NCBI GenBank assembly: GCA_022495005.1
Contig: JAGYXB010000070.1
Span: forward strand, 62,001-126,000
Direction of reading: 5' to 3'
Source of the DNA: Rhyacophila brunnea
Lineage: Eukaryota > Arthropoda > Insecta > Trichoptera > Rhyacophilidae
DNA: 64,000 bases
The notes under the pieces are model-generated. The model saw only the letters and a program-made list of their open reading frames with translations. It was not told the DNA's origin and did no database searches. The position numbers were made by a program, and so were the translations under genes. Position 1 is the first letter of the stretch. Every line of letters starts with the position of its first letter. Below, one piece after another: positions 34,920-46,794 of this stretch.

Positions 34920-35525
34920 TTAAGAGCGTACATAAGTGAAACGGCAAATAATTTTCAACTGTATGTAGAACGACGGCCGCGTTGTCATTCGGAGAGCGAT
35001 AGTCGAGGCGTCTGCACGTCGATTAGTTTTGTCATGGCGTCGGATGAAAATATTCTTAAATCGTGTAAAATTTAAAAAAAACTTTACATATCGCACTGTG
35101 AGTGTAAAACCAACGTATCTGCAAATTTTTCAATTTCGAGATTAAATGCAAAACAACTGCAGAAGTCGTGAACCTGATCATGTAAAAGTGAAGTAGCTGA
35201 AAGAACATGCAATATAATGTAGATATAGTTCAAATATTATGTTTTTTTTTAGAAAATCTATTTCTCCTAACAAAACGAAGACTTCAAACCCTAATATATC
35301 CAAAATATGTCTTCTGCAGATGCGTTGGTTTTACACTCACGGTGCGATATGTACTTAAAAAAGAAAACATGTCAATGAATATACTATTATTATTACGAAT
35401 ATAATAATAAACATAACATAAAAAGGACGCATGTTGAACTATTATGACAAATTATATTTGACCCGCATTCCGCGCATCGCCTAGTCACGATCTTTTTAGA
35501 CCATGCCACAGCTGAGGTATAACCT
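34920..35525 (+). repeat. Unknown dispersed repeat X, copy 3, with a nested MITE
   Basis: Aligns with copies 1 and 2, but a 265-bp inverted-repeat element sits inside (35087-35351). It carries ATGGCGTCGGATGAAAATAT at 35034 (MASDENILKSCK, then a stop). Confidence 0.8.
35087..35351. mobile_element. MITE with about 36-bp terminal repeats, nested in repeat X
   Basis: The left end is CATATCGCACTGTGAGTG then TAAAACCAACGTATCTGCA, and the right end is its inverse with two mismatches. Repeat X copies 1 and 2 lack this sequence at the equivalent point, which supports insertion. The target duplication is unclear (TA or TTA). Confidence 0.75.
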
Positions 35526-35728
35526 TAATCATTTCATTGTGTTGTAAAAATAGTTTATTTAAATTTTTGTTTATAATAAATAACACTGTAATAATAGTAA
35601 TAAAAATGATTTAATTGAAAAATGCCGATATTTGCAATTTTCCTACAATAAGGCGTTGAAACTTGGACTCAAAGATAATCCGATATTAAGAGAATTAACG
35701 ATATTGTGGTAGTGGATGATGCGCACAC

Positions 35729-35899
35729 CTGAAATCTGGTATCAAAAAATATCTCTAGGTCACCTGCAAGAGCAGCCTGGAGATGAGAGTGATCACTGGT
35801 GGCGTCGAAGGCAGGATGCCGCGAGGGCGCGTCTTCCAGATGGAGCGACACCATAAAGAAAACGACTGAACCAACAAGATCGAAGAAGATTGTTTGCAA
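35729..35899 (-). CDS. Candidate isolated exon with a signal-peptide-like start
   Basis: On the minus strand an ATG at 35899 opens MQTIFFDLVGSVVFFMVSLH, a hydrophobic N-terminus like a signal peptide, followed by a GC-richer hydrophilic segment rich in Asp, His and Ala. The reading runs to DTRFQ and a possible donor CAG|GTGTGC at 35728. A second possible donor in another frame is GCAG|GTGACC about 30 bases upstream. The GC content of the central part exceeds that of its flanks, which is the main support. No family is recognised. It might instead be a 5'UTR exon of the FoxB gene, which lies downstream on the same strand. Confidence 0.3.
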
Positions 35900-35999
35900 A
35901 TTGTGTACTTTTAGTGATCACTATCCCTCAGTCATAAGAAATCAACTATCTCCAGTCTAGGTATACAATTATTAATCAAAATCCTGTTGTGACTAATAT

Positions 36000-38300
36000 A
36001 TTTTTTAATAAAAATATATTACTTTTGATTTCAACAAGACTCCATATAAATACGAGTCGCTTGTGAAAGCTTTAAAATGTTATATTTTTATAAATACATC
36101 AATATATCTAAATTGACTAATTACTTAGGTAGCTCTATTATAATTATAATGGTATTAAGTCAAAACTATAATATTTTATTGCAATTTAGGGTTAAATAAG
36201 CACCTGTTATGACGTACTTAGATAAGTACACACATTTGCAGATGATATTCAATACCTGAGCACGTTTGCCGTTGGCAGGTGTTTTCATTAAATGTAATAT
36301 TACCTGAAAGGTCAGTATGATAATTCAATATAATGCACGCTTTTCCAGTTTACAATTATTAGGTATATTTGCTGAATGCGAGCAAAGAACTAAATGATGA
36401 TACGTTGTAATTGACAGTTTTTATTAGTCATTTCGGTAATCGATTCGAATAAATATATGTGCATGACATTATAATAATATCGATGTTTGAGGACCATATT
36501 GATGTAAATGTTTACTTTGTATAATAGGTAAAAATCAGTAGGTATCCATCGTTAAACTATCACAACTATTCTAGCAATTATTATTAATTATACCTACAGA
36601 ATTATACCAACACATTACAAATAATTCAAGACGTTCACAACATGACATTTAGAATAAAAAGTACAGTGAAATCAACAATAAAAAAAAAACAAAGCAAAAA
36701 ATGATTTTATAGCTAAAGAAATAAAATAAAAAAACAACAGTAATTTAAAAAAAAATACGAATTATATACTTCTTGTTTAATTTACTGGAATATAAGTTAA
36801 GTAACATATAATAATACTTCTCCATAACAACGTGTATTTATGTTATGTTATGTATTGATATAAATATAATATTCATTTATGTATCTGCTATGTATGCATG
36901 ATTATTTTTATAATAACAGAAAATTTATATGTAGACTTTAGCTTATATATAATATGAAAATTAATACTAAAACTAAAAAGACTTCATTATTTGCAAGCCA
37001 TAACGTATTAAATATACATTTGTAGCAAGTTTACACAATTGTTTTCTAATATTTCAAGTCTAATACAAGTATTTTTTTTATATAGAACCATCATAGTATG
37101 CAATTGTAATTTATCAAAAATGCTGCCAAGCAGAGATTACATTTTTTCTAGTTTAAAATTCAACCGTATGTACTCAAATAAATTATTCTAAAATCTCACA
37201 GCATACTATTATTCCGTCTACGTATATTCTAAACTCTTCGGTTTTTTTTTCACCTATATTATATTAGTTGGTGTGTTTACCTATATAGTCTGGTATTGGG
37301 TAATATATGCACTTAAATTAATAACGTTTAACTCATGAAGTATATTGAAGTACACCGCGACTAATTCAAATGAGATCTCGACTCTTTTAGATTAGTTATC
37401 ATTTGATTGTATGATTAAATACTCATATAATTATCAAGGGTATAGACTAATATTACTCAATGCGTATAATTATTACAGTATTGATTGGGGATGATTTATC
37501 TTTAACTGCGGTACTTAATTAGCAATGATACTCATTCAAACAGGGGTTCACAATACTCTACATAATATTATATTAATTTAAAGTAAAATTTTCTCTTATA
37601 AATAATCATAAACAAAAATACCTACATACGTAAACAGTTTTTGGTATTAATGTTATTTTTCAATTGGTCTGCATCCACACTGTCAATATGGCAATCAGCT
37701 GATATCTTATTTCGCATTTGACAATACTGTCCAAACAAAACAATCAAAAATCATTTTTCACGTTTTATTTTGTTTCACTGGATTTTTTTCTTTGTGTAAC
37801 ATCAAAAAATAGCCGTGTCGTTTCAACGTATCCCAAATCGATTTCTCTGAGATGTTCAATATAATTATTTTTCACGGGATGGCATCTAGGTATTCAAATT
37901 CATTAATTAGAAAAATCTACTTATTTTTCGTGCCTACACATATTATTTGAGCTTGTATACATTGTTGATTATATCAATTTAAATCAAAACTTTATTAGCG
38001 AAACTAACATGCACGACACTCATTAAATAATACAAAAGTTAAATTTCAATCATTAGTTGATATTAAAAATTTGTATATTTCATAAGAATCATTTTATATA
38101 AGAAAAATGGAGCTAAGTCTTCTTTTCAAATGTACTCCGACCATTCTATTTCTACAATTATTAAATTGTTGTAAATCAGAACTGATAATGAGATCTGACG
38201 TAGACAGTAAATAGTTATGACGCGCACGGTTACATGTAAATTGTACGTATTACATTTCACCATAGCACAGTTCGCCGTGAGCTTTCTTATCGGAAAGAGA
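36000..38300. other. AT-rich stretch without recognised genes
   Basis: Long featureless AT-rich region. No repeat, exon or RNA gene recognised. Confidence 0.45.
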
Positions 38301-38311
38301 TGCCTGTATAC

Positions 38312-40065
38312 CAGTGGCGAAGACTCCATACTAGGCGATTATTTAAAGCCTACCTTCTTAAGAGTTGGCATAACAGATCCAATGTGATTCATATTTTAGT
38401 CGAGCAGAGTCCACAGAGCGAGCAGCACGTCATTTTAAATCAAATTTACAACAAAATACCTGGTCATCGAAGATTTTATTTTAAAAACATAATAATAATT
38501 ATTGTCGGAAGAGCAATTCATTGCAATGATTTATTAGGTTCCGTCAACGCTGTCGCCGGCCGGCCGAATGAAAACGATGTGAAAAATAATAAAAGTATAT
38601 GGGGTGCCTGCACGATAATATTTATTTTTAGGAGTTATAAATTATTTCGTGCATTGGCTTTACTCAACCAACAAAATACAATAATGGTACCTACCTATTG
38701 TTTCACTAGTACATATTATAAAAGTAAAATTGTGTTACTAGTTTGTAAAAGTGTCAGACTAAACTCGGGTACATCACTAGATATATTCTACCTTTTTTTT
38801 AAATATGCATTAGAATTAAACAATATTTACCTATTTTTTTTTAATAATTATGTAGGTCTAACACATTAAAAATAAATACTATTCATTAATAATGTTTTTT
38901 GGATAGCACATGAATTAAAATGAAGGTAGATAATATTTGTTTCAAAATCCTTCGTATGTTTAGTTCTCGTACAAGTTCAGGTTAAAAAGTAATTAATCTA
39001 TTTCTAAGTTTCTAAACTACTAAACTAAACTCTAAGTTTAAAAACGTCACAATACCCACCAAATTGGTTGCAATACTTCCCACCAAACAGCTGATTAACA
39101 TATTGAATTTAGTAACATTTAAGTATATTAAAAGATACTATTTTTTGGTCACCCCATACTCGCTTAGTTGGAAAGAGTTTGTTTGTTTTAAATTTAATTT
39201 AGTGACCATTACTTTTGAGACACGTATCGGCGGTGACTTTTTAATATTACTAGTAGACCAACTATTTCAGACCACATATAAAATATCATATTTTCAATTC
39301 TCAAGGGCATTTCTGTAGAGCGTCCCCTTGAAAAATATTTTTTAATTGCACATTGACATATTTATATACTTAATCACTTCATTATTTTATGTTATACAAA
39401 AATAATTTATTTTCCCAACGAGAGATGTCGTATATGTAGGAATATATTGCAGTATTACACAATTTACAAAACAATCTGCAAAGGTATTAAAAAATATACC
39501 ACAGCGCGCCGTAAATAAATAATAAACGCCGCGACGTCTAGACGTAAATAAATTTCCGATTATGTGTGAAATAATTCTGATTTTTTTTTCGTATGGACTT
39601 TACGTCTCGTAACCTCAGCAGGTCTGCTGATTTGTACGAAATAAGGTAAGCTCCTATCGCAGAGCCTAAAACATTCGCGCATAATATTTTATCACGACTG
39701 CGCACTTTGTCCTAAATCATTAATAATTAGATATTTAAAAAAATATTTTCAACGGCGTTTAATGGAATATTAATATAGATAGAATAAGTATAGATTGTTT
39801 TTAAAAATAAAAATAAATTTTATCTAATGATTTTTGATGGGTATACATGTTTTGAAAAATACGTAATTTAAACACATCGCTCATTTTTATGTCGTCAATG
39901 AGTTTTTGAAGTTTCATTGAATTAGTGTGTCGTTGTCATTTATTAGTGTGTACCTATTCATTAGTAGTAAATATCGTACTATTCTCGTAGATATACCTGA
40001 CAAGTGTGCTCTTTTTATCAGATCTCCACAGCCTACCTCTTTCCAAAAGTCACCCTTCGCCACTG
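38312..40065 (+). mobile_element. hAT element, CAGTGGCGAAGACTCC family, copy B with extra internal sequence
   Basis: Same ends as copy A (CAGTGGCGAAGACTCCATAC and GTCACCCTTCGCCACTG) and perfect duplication CTGTATAC (38304-38311 and 40066-40073). It is 1754 bp instead of 884. The extra sequence lies between about 38364 and 39330, between TTCTTAAG and AAAATATTTTTTAATT. It contains a 189-codon ORF with no transposase motif. Confidence 0.93.
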
Positions 40066-40129
40066 CTGTATACTATACGTCATTTCTACAGCACCGAGAT
40101 AATGGAACATTGCAGACAATAATATTCCT

Positions 40130-40297
40130 TCAAGAATGAAAACCTAATTTAACCTAACTTAATAAATAATCCTGGATATCGGCTATTTTCAAATTTTGTT
40201 TGCCGCTGGCTTCTTGTAAACCGACAAGAACCGTGTTTTATTTAGACATGAATTTTATCTCAGTACTATACGACCCAAAGAGGTTGGACGGTCTTTA
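40130..40297 (-). repeat. Dispersed repeat, pair member B
   Basis: The inverse of 9865-10060: CAAGAATGAAAACCTAA, ATATCGGCTATTTTCAAAT, AAACCGACAAGAACCGTGTT and CCCAAAGAGGTTGGACGGT. Confidence 0.65.
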
Positions 40298-40299
40298 AT

Positions 40300-41609
40300 A
40301 TATGACCAAATTATATGTCCGATACAACATTTCACTTTGAAGTGTGATCCGGACACGGACGCGTACATACATACTGCATGTACAACTGCGAACTAATAAT
40401 AATACAATTATTCAGTGAATATCTAATTCAAAACCAATACTTATAAATACATATTATGCTAGGTACTTATATTATATATTTAATACTGATCATAGAGTCT
40501 TTACAATTAATGTCAAATTAGCTACCTACCTTAATTTTATTATTTAATGCTGTCAACACGCCAGAAATTATAAATTTAATACTTATTTAGATTTTTTTAA
40601 ATAATTATTTTTCTATAAAATATAGGCAGCATTGCTATACATATTATTTTATTGTTATTGAAAAGCATTATAGGTAACTCAATATGGCCATGAGAATGAA
40701 TATAGGTGGAATATTTTATAATCCTCTATATATGGCCATCAAGACGACTATCTCCATAAAACGCATGCAGCCAAGGCGTGGTGTGGCTTTCAATTAAATT
40801 AGATAACCCTCTCAGACGGCATATTATATTGTTTATTAACTACGTAAATTAGATCATCGGGCACACCATTACAGGTGTTATTTAACGGTGGGGTATAAAC
40901 ATGCCCCCGCAGGCATAACTGTGCAAATTTATTCCTCCCCCAACACGCCGAGCTTATAAGCTTTCGTAAAATTCATTTGCGAGACTAAACTGCAGTAGCT
41001 TTTTTAAATGAAGTTATCCTTGTGATGTGTCGTAAAATCTCCCATAAATTACAAAAACTAAAATAAAATTTTACCAGTTAAATATTATGGAAAGTGGATG
41101 ACATCCAATGTTGTCTATAAGCTAAGTCTAATTATTATGTTGTTAGCGTAAATATTCAATGTTTATTAATCTAACCTGACCTTATATAATATAATCAAAA
41201 TATTACACTTATTATATTGTAATACCATGACTTCTTTCTGTCATCCATCCAGTACACACGAGATTTATAGGGCACTCTCCATTCGTTACGCAACGGTATT
41301 CATCAGAATGACTGGTGGAAGAAACAGTATAAAATAACTTATATTGTTAAATACCTATTCATGTATACCATTACAATAATTCCAACGAAAGATATAAACA
41401 CCGAATAAAAAAATATTATCTATTAGTTTACCTCCTTGCCTGGAATAAGTGTTCATGATCAATGTTGTTTAATTATCTATGGTCTAATTAGTGATGGAGG
41501 GAAGCTTAAAATGTTTTTTTTTAAATGGAAAACATTAAAGTATCAGTGTTTAGTTGATTAATGAAAGCTTTTAATAGTTTTGTAATATAAACTATTTTAT
41601 AATTTATAT
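40300..41609. other. AT-rich stretch without recognised genes
   Basis: No repeat or coding signal identified. Confidence 0.45.
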
Positions 41610-42989
41610 CAGGACTTCGAACCGGAACTGAACCGAAAACCGTTATTTTTTTCGGAAAAGAAACTGGAACCGAACCGGAAAAAATCGGTTCAGTACATGT
41701 TCAAACACGCGCTTTAACATGATCTTACTCCCAATTGCGACGTAACATTGTGCCGCTAGTCGATGTTAGTCATTGACGGAAACACCACTTCGACAAGCAT
41801 AATACATAATATGTATACAAAATAAATATGCTGTTGTTTTTAATTTGAAATATGCGTGTCAAATTTATAATACCTAAGTACCTACTTACATTATTTTTAA
41901 AAATTATGGATACGGCCGTGTGGTGCAGCATAAATATTGGTTTCGGGACGTGGCACCGGGCTATCATACAAGTAGTTCTAAATTGAGCGTAGTTATGCAC
42001 AAAGCAGCCGAGCCACACAAACCTCAAACAGAGATAGAAGCACTTTTATGTAAATTGTGTTTCTTTAAATCAGCAAAGCCTCTGTATACTGTGTATACTT
42101 TTTGAATGATAGATATTATATATATATATATGATTTTGTATAACTTTGAAAGAGATAAAAGCATATAATCTATGAAATTTTGGTGTTTTAGCAGTCCAGG
42201 TGTTTTGAGTAAAATGATTTTTTTTAGAATGTGCATTTTGCAGAATGCAGCCATCTCTTATTTTTGTAAGAAAAGTCTTTATTTTTGATTATTTTCTTTA
42301 AAATAGCCTTCTAAGTTACTTAATTATAATGGAAATTTCAAAATTCTAAAAATAATTCGAAAAACTTGTAAATTATACATCAATATTTAGCTGCTTGGCA
42401 CTATTTTTTATATGAAAAATCTGTATATTATATTACATATAATAAAATGAAAAACATATAATGTAATTGAGAAAATAATGTTTATTAATTGAATGTAGAA
42501 AAACACACCTTACAGTTACGATTTTAAAAATGTACGTAAGTACATAATATTATCATTTGGCTGCTTTTTGCAAAACGAATATTGCATATTTTTAGAACGC
42601 ATTTGTATGACATTTTTGTATGACAGCAGCTTGGTTGCTTTATGCAAATCGAAAATGTCATATTCTGCGATTTGCAAAATCTTTAAAACGCATTTATATG
42701 AGATGTTTGTATGACAGCCGCTTGGCTGATTTGTGCAGAACGTAAAACAAACGTGTGAGATTATGGAAATCACAATAACTCACTTTTTTCAAAATTGTGG
42801 CTTGGCTGCTTTGTGCATAACTACGCTCAATTATGGTAGAAAATAAAATTGTAATACAAACAAAAACGTTTAAAAATTAATCACTCACAGCTGAATCGAA
42901 AATCGAAAACCGGAAAAACCGTCAAGTATTTCTTTTACTTGAACTGGAACGAATACCGAAACGGAAAAAAATAACGGTTCGAACTCCTG
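41610..42989. mobile_element. Fold-back hAT-like element with internal subrepeats
   Basis: Ends are CAGGACTTCGAACCGGAACT and GGTTCGAACTCCTG. They are followed inwards by GAACCG/AACCGG-type subterminal repeats, as in some insect hAT elements. The 8-bp flanks ATTTATAT and GTTTAGGT match at five positions. Inside, AATTGAGCGTAGTTATGCAC then AAAGCAGCCGAGCCACAC (41981-42018) is inverted at 42797-42833, and CTTGGCTGCTTTGTGCA-like units recur about every 80-100 bases from 42555 to 42820. The 41696-41935 part is related to the palindrome at 33541-34909. Confidence 0.72.
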
Positions 42990-45900
42990 GTTTAGGTATA
43001 TTGCATTATTCTATGTATATAACAATAATATGCTCCCGAATGAACTTATGAATGCTTTCTAAATAAAACAATTCAAAAGAATATCTTTTAATTAAAGTAC
43101 AAATTATATGATATCTACCTATTTGTTTTGGTAACTCAATAATAATCAATGTTTTTAATCAATTTTCCTGATTTGTTTCAAATTTAAATTTTGTGTGGTA
43201 AAAATATTGTTTTTGTGGAACCGATAGAAATTAAATTAGCAGTGTGAAATTGACTTTACCCAAAAGACTAAGCCAATTTATTTTGTTTCGCCTCTCTACC
43301 GAATAACAATTAATGAATTTTCGCTGGCTTCAACAGGCGTGGGCTGTCATTATAAATACCTAATATTATATTGGTTCCCCACGCGACATCAGTATGTTTT
43401 CATATATAAAAGAAGTACCTAGTCTATTTTTATGTAAATGTAAGAAAAATGTTAGTGAATAAAAAATAATTACCGCCGTTACCATCCGTTTCCGAAGCTT
43501 CGACGAAATGAGATGACAAAAACAAAATTTCGTCTTTCGACTATCACATGTCAAACCTTTAAAAACATCATTCACTATATACACCTAGTATTACTGGCGG
43601 CTTTTCATCAACCAGATTATGCGACCACTTCATCAGAAAGTGAACACTTAAAACTATGCTTAATTTTTACAACTTGGTGTAAAAAAAAATCAATCAAAGC
43701 CTAAAACAGTCAACGTGTAAAAAAATCCTGGCAATATAACTATGCCCATATTAGTAATACTCACTAGTGGTTTATTGCATATGCATAAAGGGCTTTCACG
43801 TACCTAAAATCACCACTACCCAGTGTAAAAATTAAATTACCACGTTCGCTACTAATCAGAACTAATAGGACTCCAAGGAGTGGTGGTTGTTACATTAAAA
43901 AACATGCATTTCTATAGCCAGCCACGCGTTAGAATCTGCGATCCACGACTTTGTATTAATTCAAAGAGGGCCGTTCTCCAACTAGGCCAACCTAGTTTGT
44001 TAGTGAGTAAAATAAAATTATATGTCCTCAGATTATAACGTAGCTTTACGCACCACCAGTAAAATACTGTCGTAAGTATGAAATGGTCGTTTTAGAGTTA
44101 TGGATATGGTTGGATATCAAGAAGATTCAACGAAAAAGCACTTTAAACAGTATATACAAACACTATAGTAACTAAGTTACGACATCAAAAGTTATTTAAA
44201 TAACTGGTGTTTTAAAATGTAAAATGTCCTAATAAAATACTGTAACACACAAAAACTCAAATATTTTGATTTTCTAAGTTTTTAAAGATAAATGAGAAAT
44301 GTGGTTAATACGATTTGTTTCATAAAAATAAGTAGGTAAGTACCTACTAATTTATGCATATGGCTTTTCCCGTAATTACTGAGAATATTTAAAAGATTTG
44401 AAACTTCAAATAGTTCTCTTGGATAATGAGATTTTATTCTTTTATTGGGGTGCGTTATGTTTATTAAAACAAAGCAATTTATTTTATTAATCATAGTGGG
44501 TATTAAAAATGTATTTTTTTCTTCCGACAAGAAATATCTGGTATAATTCTAATCAAATGATATATTCAGTACCTACTTAAGAACTGATGTTAATATTTTA
44601 TTTACAATAATATGGAATTCACACCATTATTGGTTAGATAAAAACCATTCTGATATGAATTAGTTCTAAATAGAATTGAATCGTATTTTGCATGCAACAT
44701 ACGTGAACTTTTAAATTTTACAAATATATCCACAAATTAGTGCGATTTGTTAATAGTTTTGGTTCTCCTCGTCATATTTCAAAATAATTTCTTTATTTAT
44801 ACCCAATAATAAAGCACGTCATTATTATATAATTGAAAGTGTTTTGAATTTATTTAAATGAGTTGGAGTATAATGTATGGCTGAAAGCTTAAGATTATTG
44901 AAGAATGAAATCGATTTTCTGCCTGTCTGTACAATATAATTGATTGTGGTTTGTTTCTAAAAAATAATTACATCGTATTTTAAAGAATGCATTTTGCAAT
45001 CATCTCCTAAATGATTTTATTATAACGTTGAATACATTATAATATTTTGTTTTAACTTTTATTTTTGGGGAAAGGTGCATCCCAAAATTCACACATCATA
45101 ACGTAATTAATATTAGGATATTTCGATCTACATGGGCATACGTTAATTAGCAATTCGCAGTTGTATTGGTATTTGGTAATGCATTGAAACATGCCACTGT
45201 AAAATGATTTACTTATAATGGATGTTTTAGGTTAATAGCTAATCACAATTTTTCGTAAAATCTTTTTAAGACACCCATATCTACATCGTTCAAAAACGTA
45301 AATAAAGATGTATTTACAATTTACAATATTTACATCATTATGTATTCCACTAGAACGTCACTTCTGGATATACAAAAATAATAATTTATTCTCAAATAAT
45401 TACAATGCTATAAGCCTTATAAGGTATTCGTTGCCAAGTTGTTCGAACAAGAATTATGCTAAAATCAGTATACTAAGACGTTAATTATTGTTTTTAATTT
45501 AGTTATCCAAGTTTGTCGGGGTCGTGTTTAGAATTAAAATTATATTCCTAGTAATAATGTTCGCTAATATTTCTTTTGCGTAAAGGTCTCCCTCCGCCTT
45601 AACTAGGTGTTATCCGAATTAATTCTATGAATATTCAAATTTTACCGAACTCGTCCTGCAATGAATTTTGATGGCACTCAAAAATTCAAAAAGCGAACAT
45701 TACCGGTCTACGGCGTTCTAAATTTGAATGTTGTTTTTGTATTTGGACGCTAAGTTAGCGGAGTATATACCTACGCAATTTATTCGTAGCTGTACTTCAG
45801 GGATTATACTCGCTCGATAACTTGAATCCAGTTAATCTATGGTATTGTTAAATATTATTCATTGTTATTTTGTAATATAGAAATAGAATGTATATTAATA

Positions 45901-46140
45901 GATCACTTCGGTACACGTGTTATGATGAGCTAATTAATAAAAGACATCTTTGAAATAGTGACGATCAATGATTAATAAACCGAATTGGACCAATACTTCA
46001 ATACCCAGCTTTCAACAACAAGAAACTAAGTTGTCATTATAATATTATATACCTTGTATAGTCATCCAAAAGTATTATTATTATTGTTGTAGAGTATGTA
46101 CTTATTTATCTTCTTTTTTTAATTATTAATAACCATGTCC
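42990..46140. other. AT-rich stretch without recognised genes
   Basis: Nothing recognisable. Small ORFs (43366-43584, 43513-43704, 44282-44530) lack motifs. Confidence 0.45.
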
Positions 46141-46149
46141 TTGTTTTTT

Positions 46150-46290
46150 CGTACAAGGTGGTAGTTAGTAATTTTGAACAATCACAAACACCCAGGCTTT
46201 GAGAAAAACACATTAATATTGTGTCCTGACTGGGAATCGAACCCAGAACTCTCGGGTGGAAGGCAAGCACCGTACGCACTGCCTCATCTT
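46150..46290 (-). repeat. tRNA-derived SINE copy (minus)
   Basis: The reverse complement begins TGAGGCAGTGCGTACGGTGC, with B box GGGTTCGATTCCCAG and then the shared GTGTTTTTCTCAAAGCC and GTGTTTGTGATTG body. The B box is the best kept of the family. Confidence 0.72.
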
Positions 46291-46443
46291 TATCCTATGT
46301 TATCTGGAATAGATCCTCCAAATACAGCGAAAAACCACTAATTTCAAATAGATACTTCATCATAAAGGTAACGTATAGATACATTTTTATTATGATCAAA
46401 TTATATAATTATTCACATGTACCTACTAGTTATATAAGTACTA

Positions 46444-46660
46444 CGATGGCCGCGGGGTTTAAGCGTCGGCCTATAACGTCGTGGGTCCCAGGTTGGAATC
46501 CTGAGTCCAGCAAATACATATATTGTTTTTCAATTATTTGTGTATGAGTCAGAGTATGGACTCAATAGGTTGAGCAAGTGGCTGACATCCATTTCTCGTA
46601 AAAACAAAAACTTCCACCCTGCGGAGGCCCATATGATAAAAAATGGTTACTTATAGTAAA
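46444..46660 (+). repeat. Second tRNA-derived SINE type
   Basis: The head GATGGCCGCGGGGTTTAAGC and B box CAGGTTGGAATCCTG lie about 35 bases apart, followed by a body ending GAGGCCCATATGATAAAAAA. It does not share the body of the 580-790 family. Confidence 0.6.
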
Positions 46661-46794
46661 AAAATTTACCCGTGGCATATTTTATTTTCAATTTGATTTC
46701 TTCGTTCCGGGCGTATAACGTTTGATTCCTTATTCCGTGTAAAATTCACTTTGATGTTTTTTTTCGTAATATATGACGGTTTATTAGATGCGTT

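Noticed and set aside
38300..38869. 189-codon ORF as a gene
   Set aside because: It begins at the edge of a hAT element and crosses its end; no motif, AT-biased tail, and likely chance.
42105..42135. (TA)n run as a regulatory site
   Set aside because: Simple microsatellite inside an AT-rich element.
46205..46275. Possible functional tRNA gene on the minus strand (A and B box-like motifs)
   Set aside because: No paired acceptor stem, and the sequence continues into a body shared with other SINE copies.
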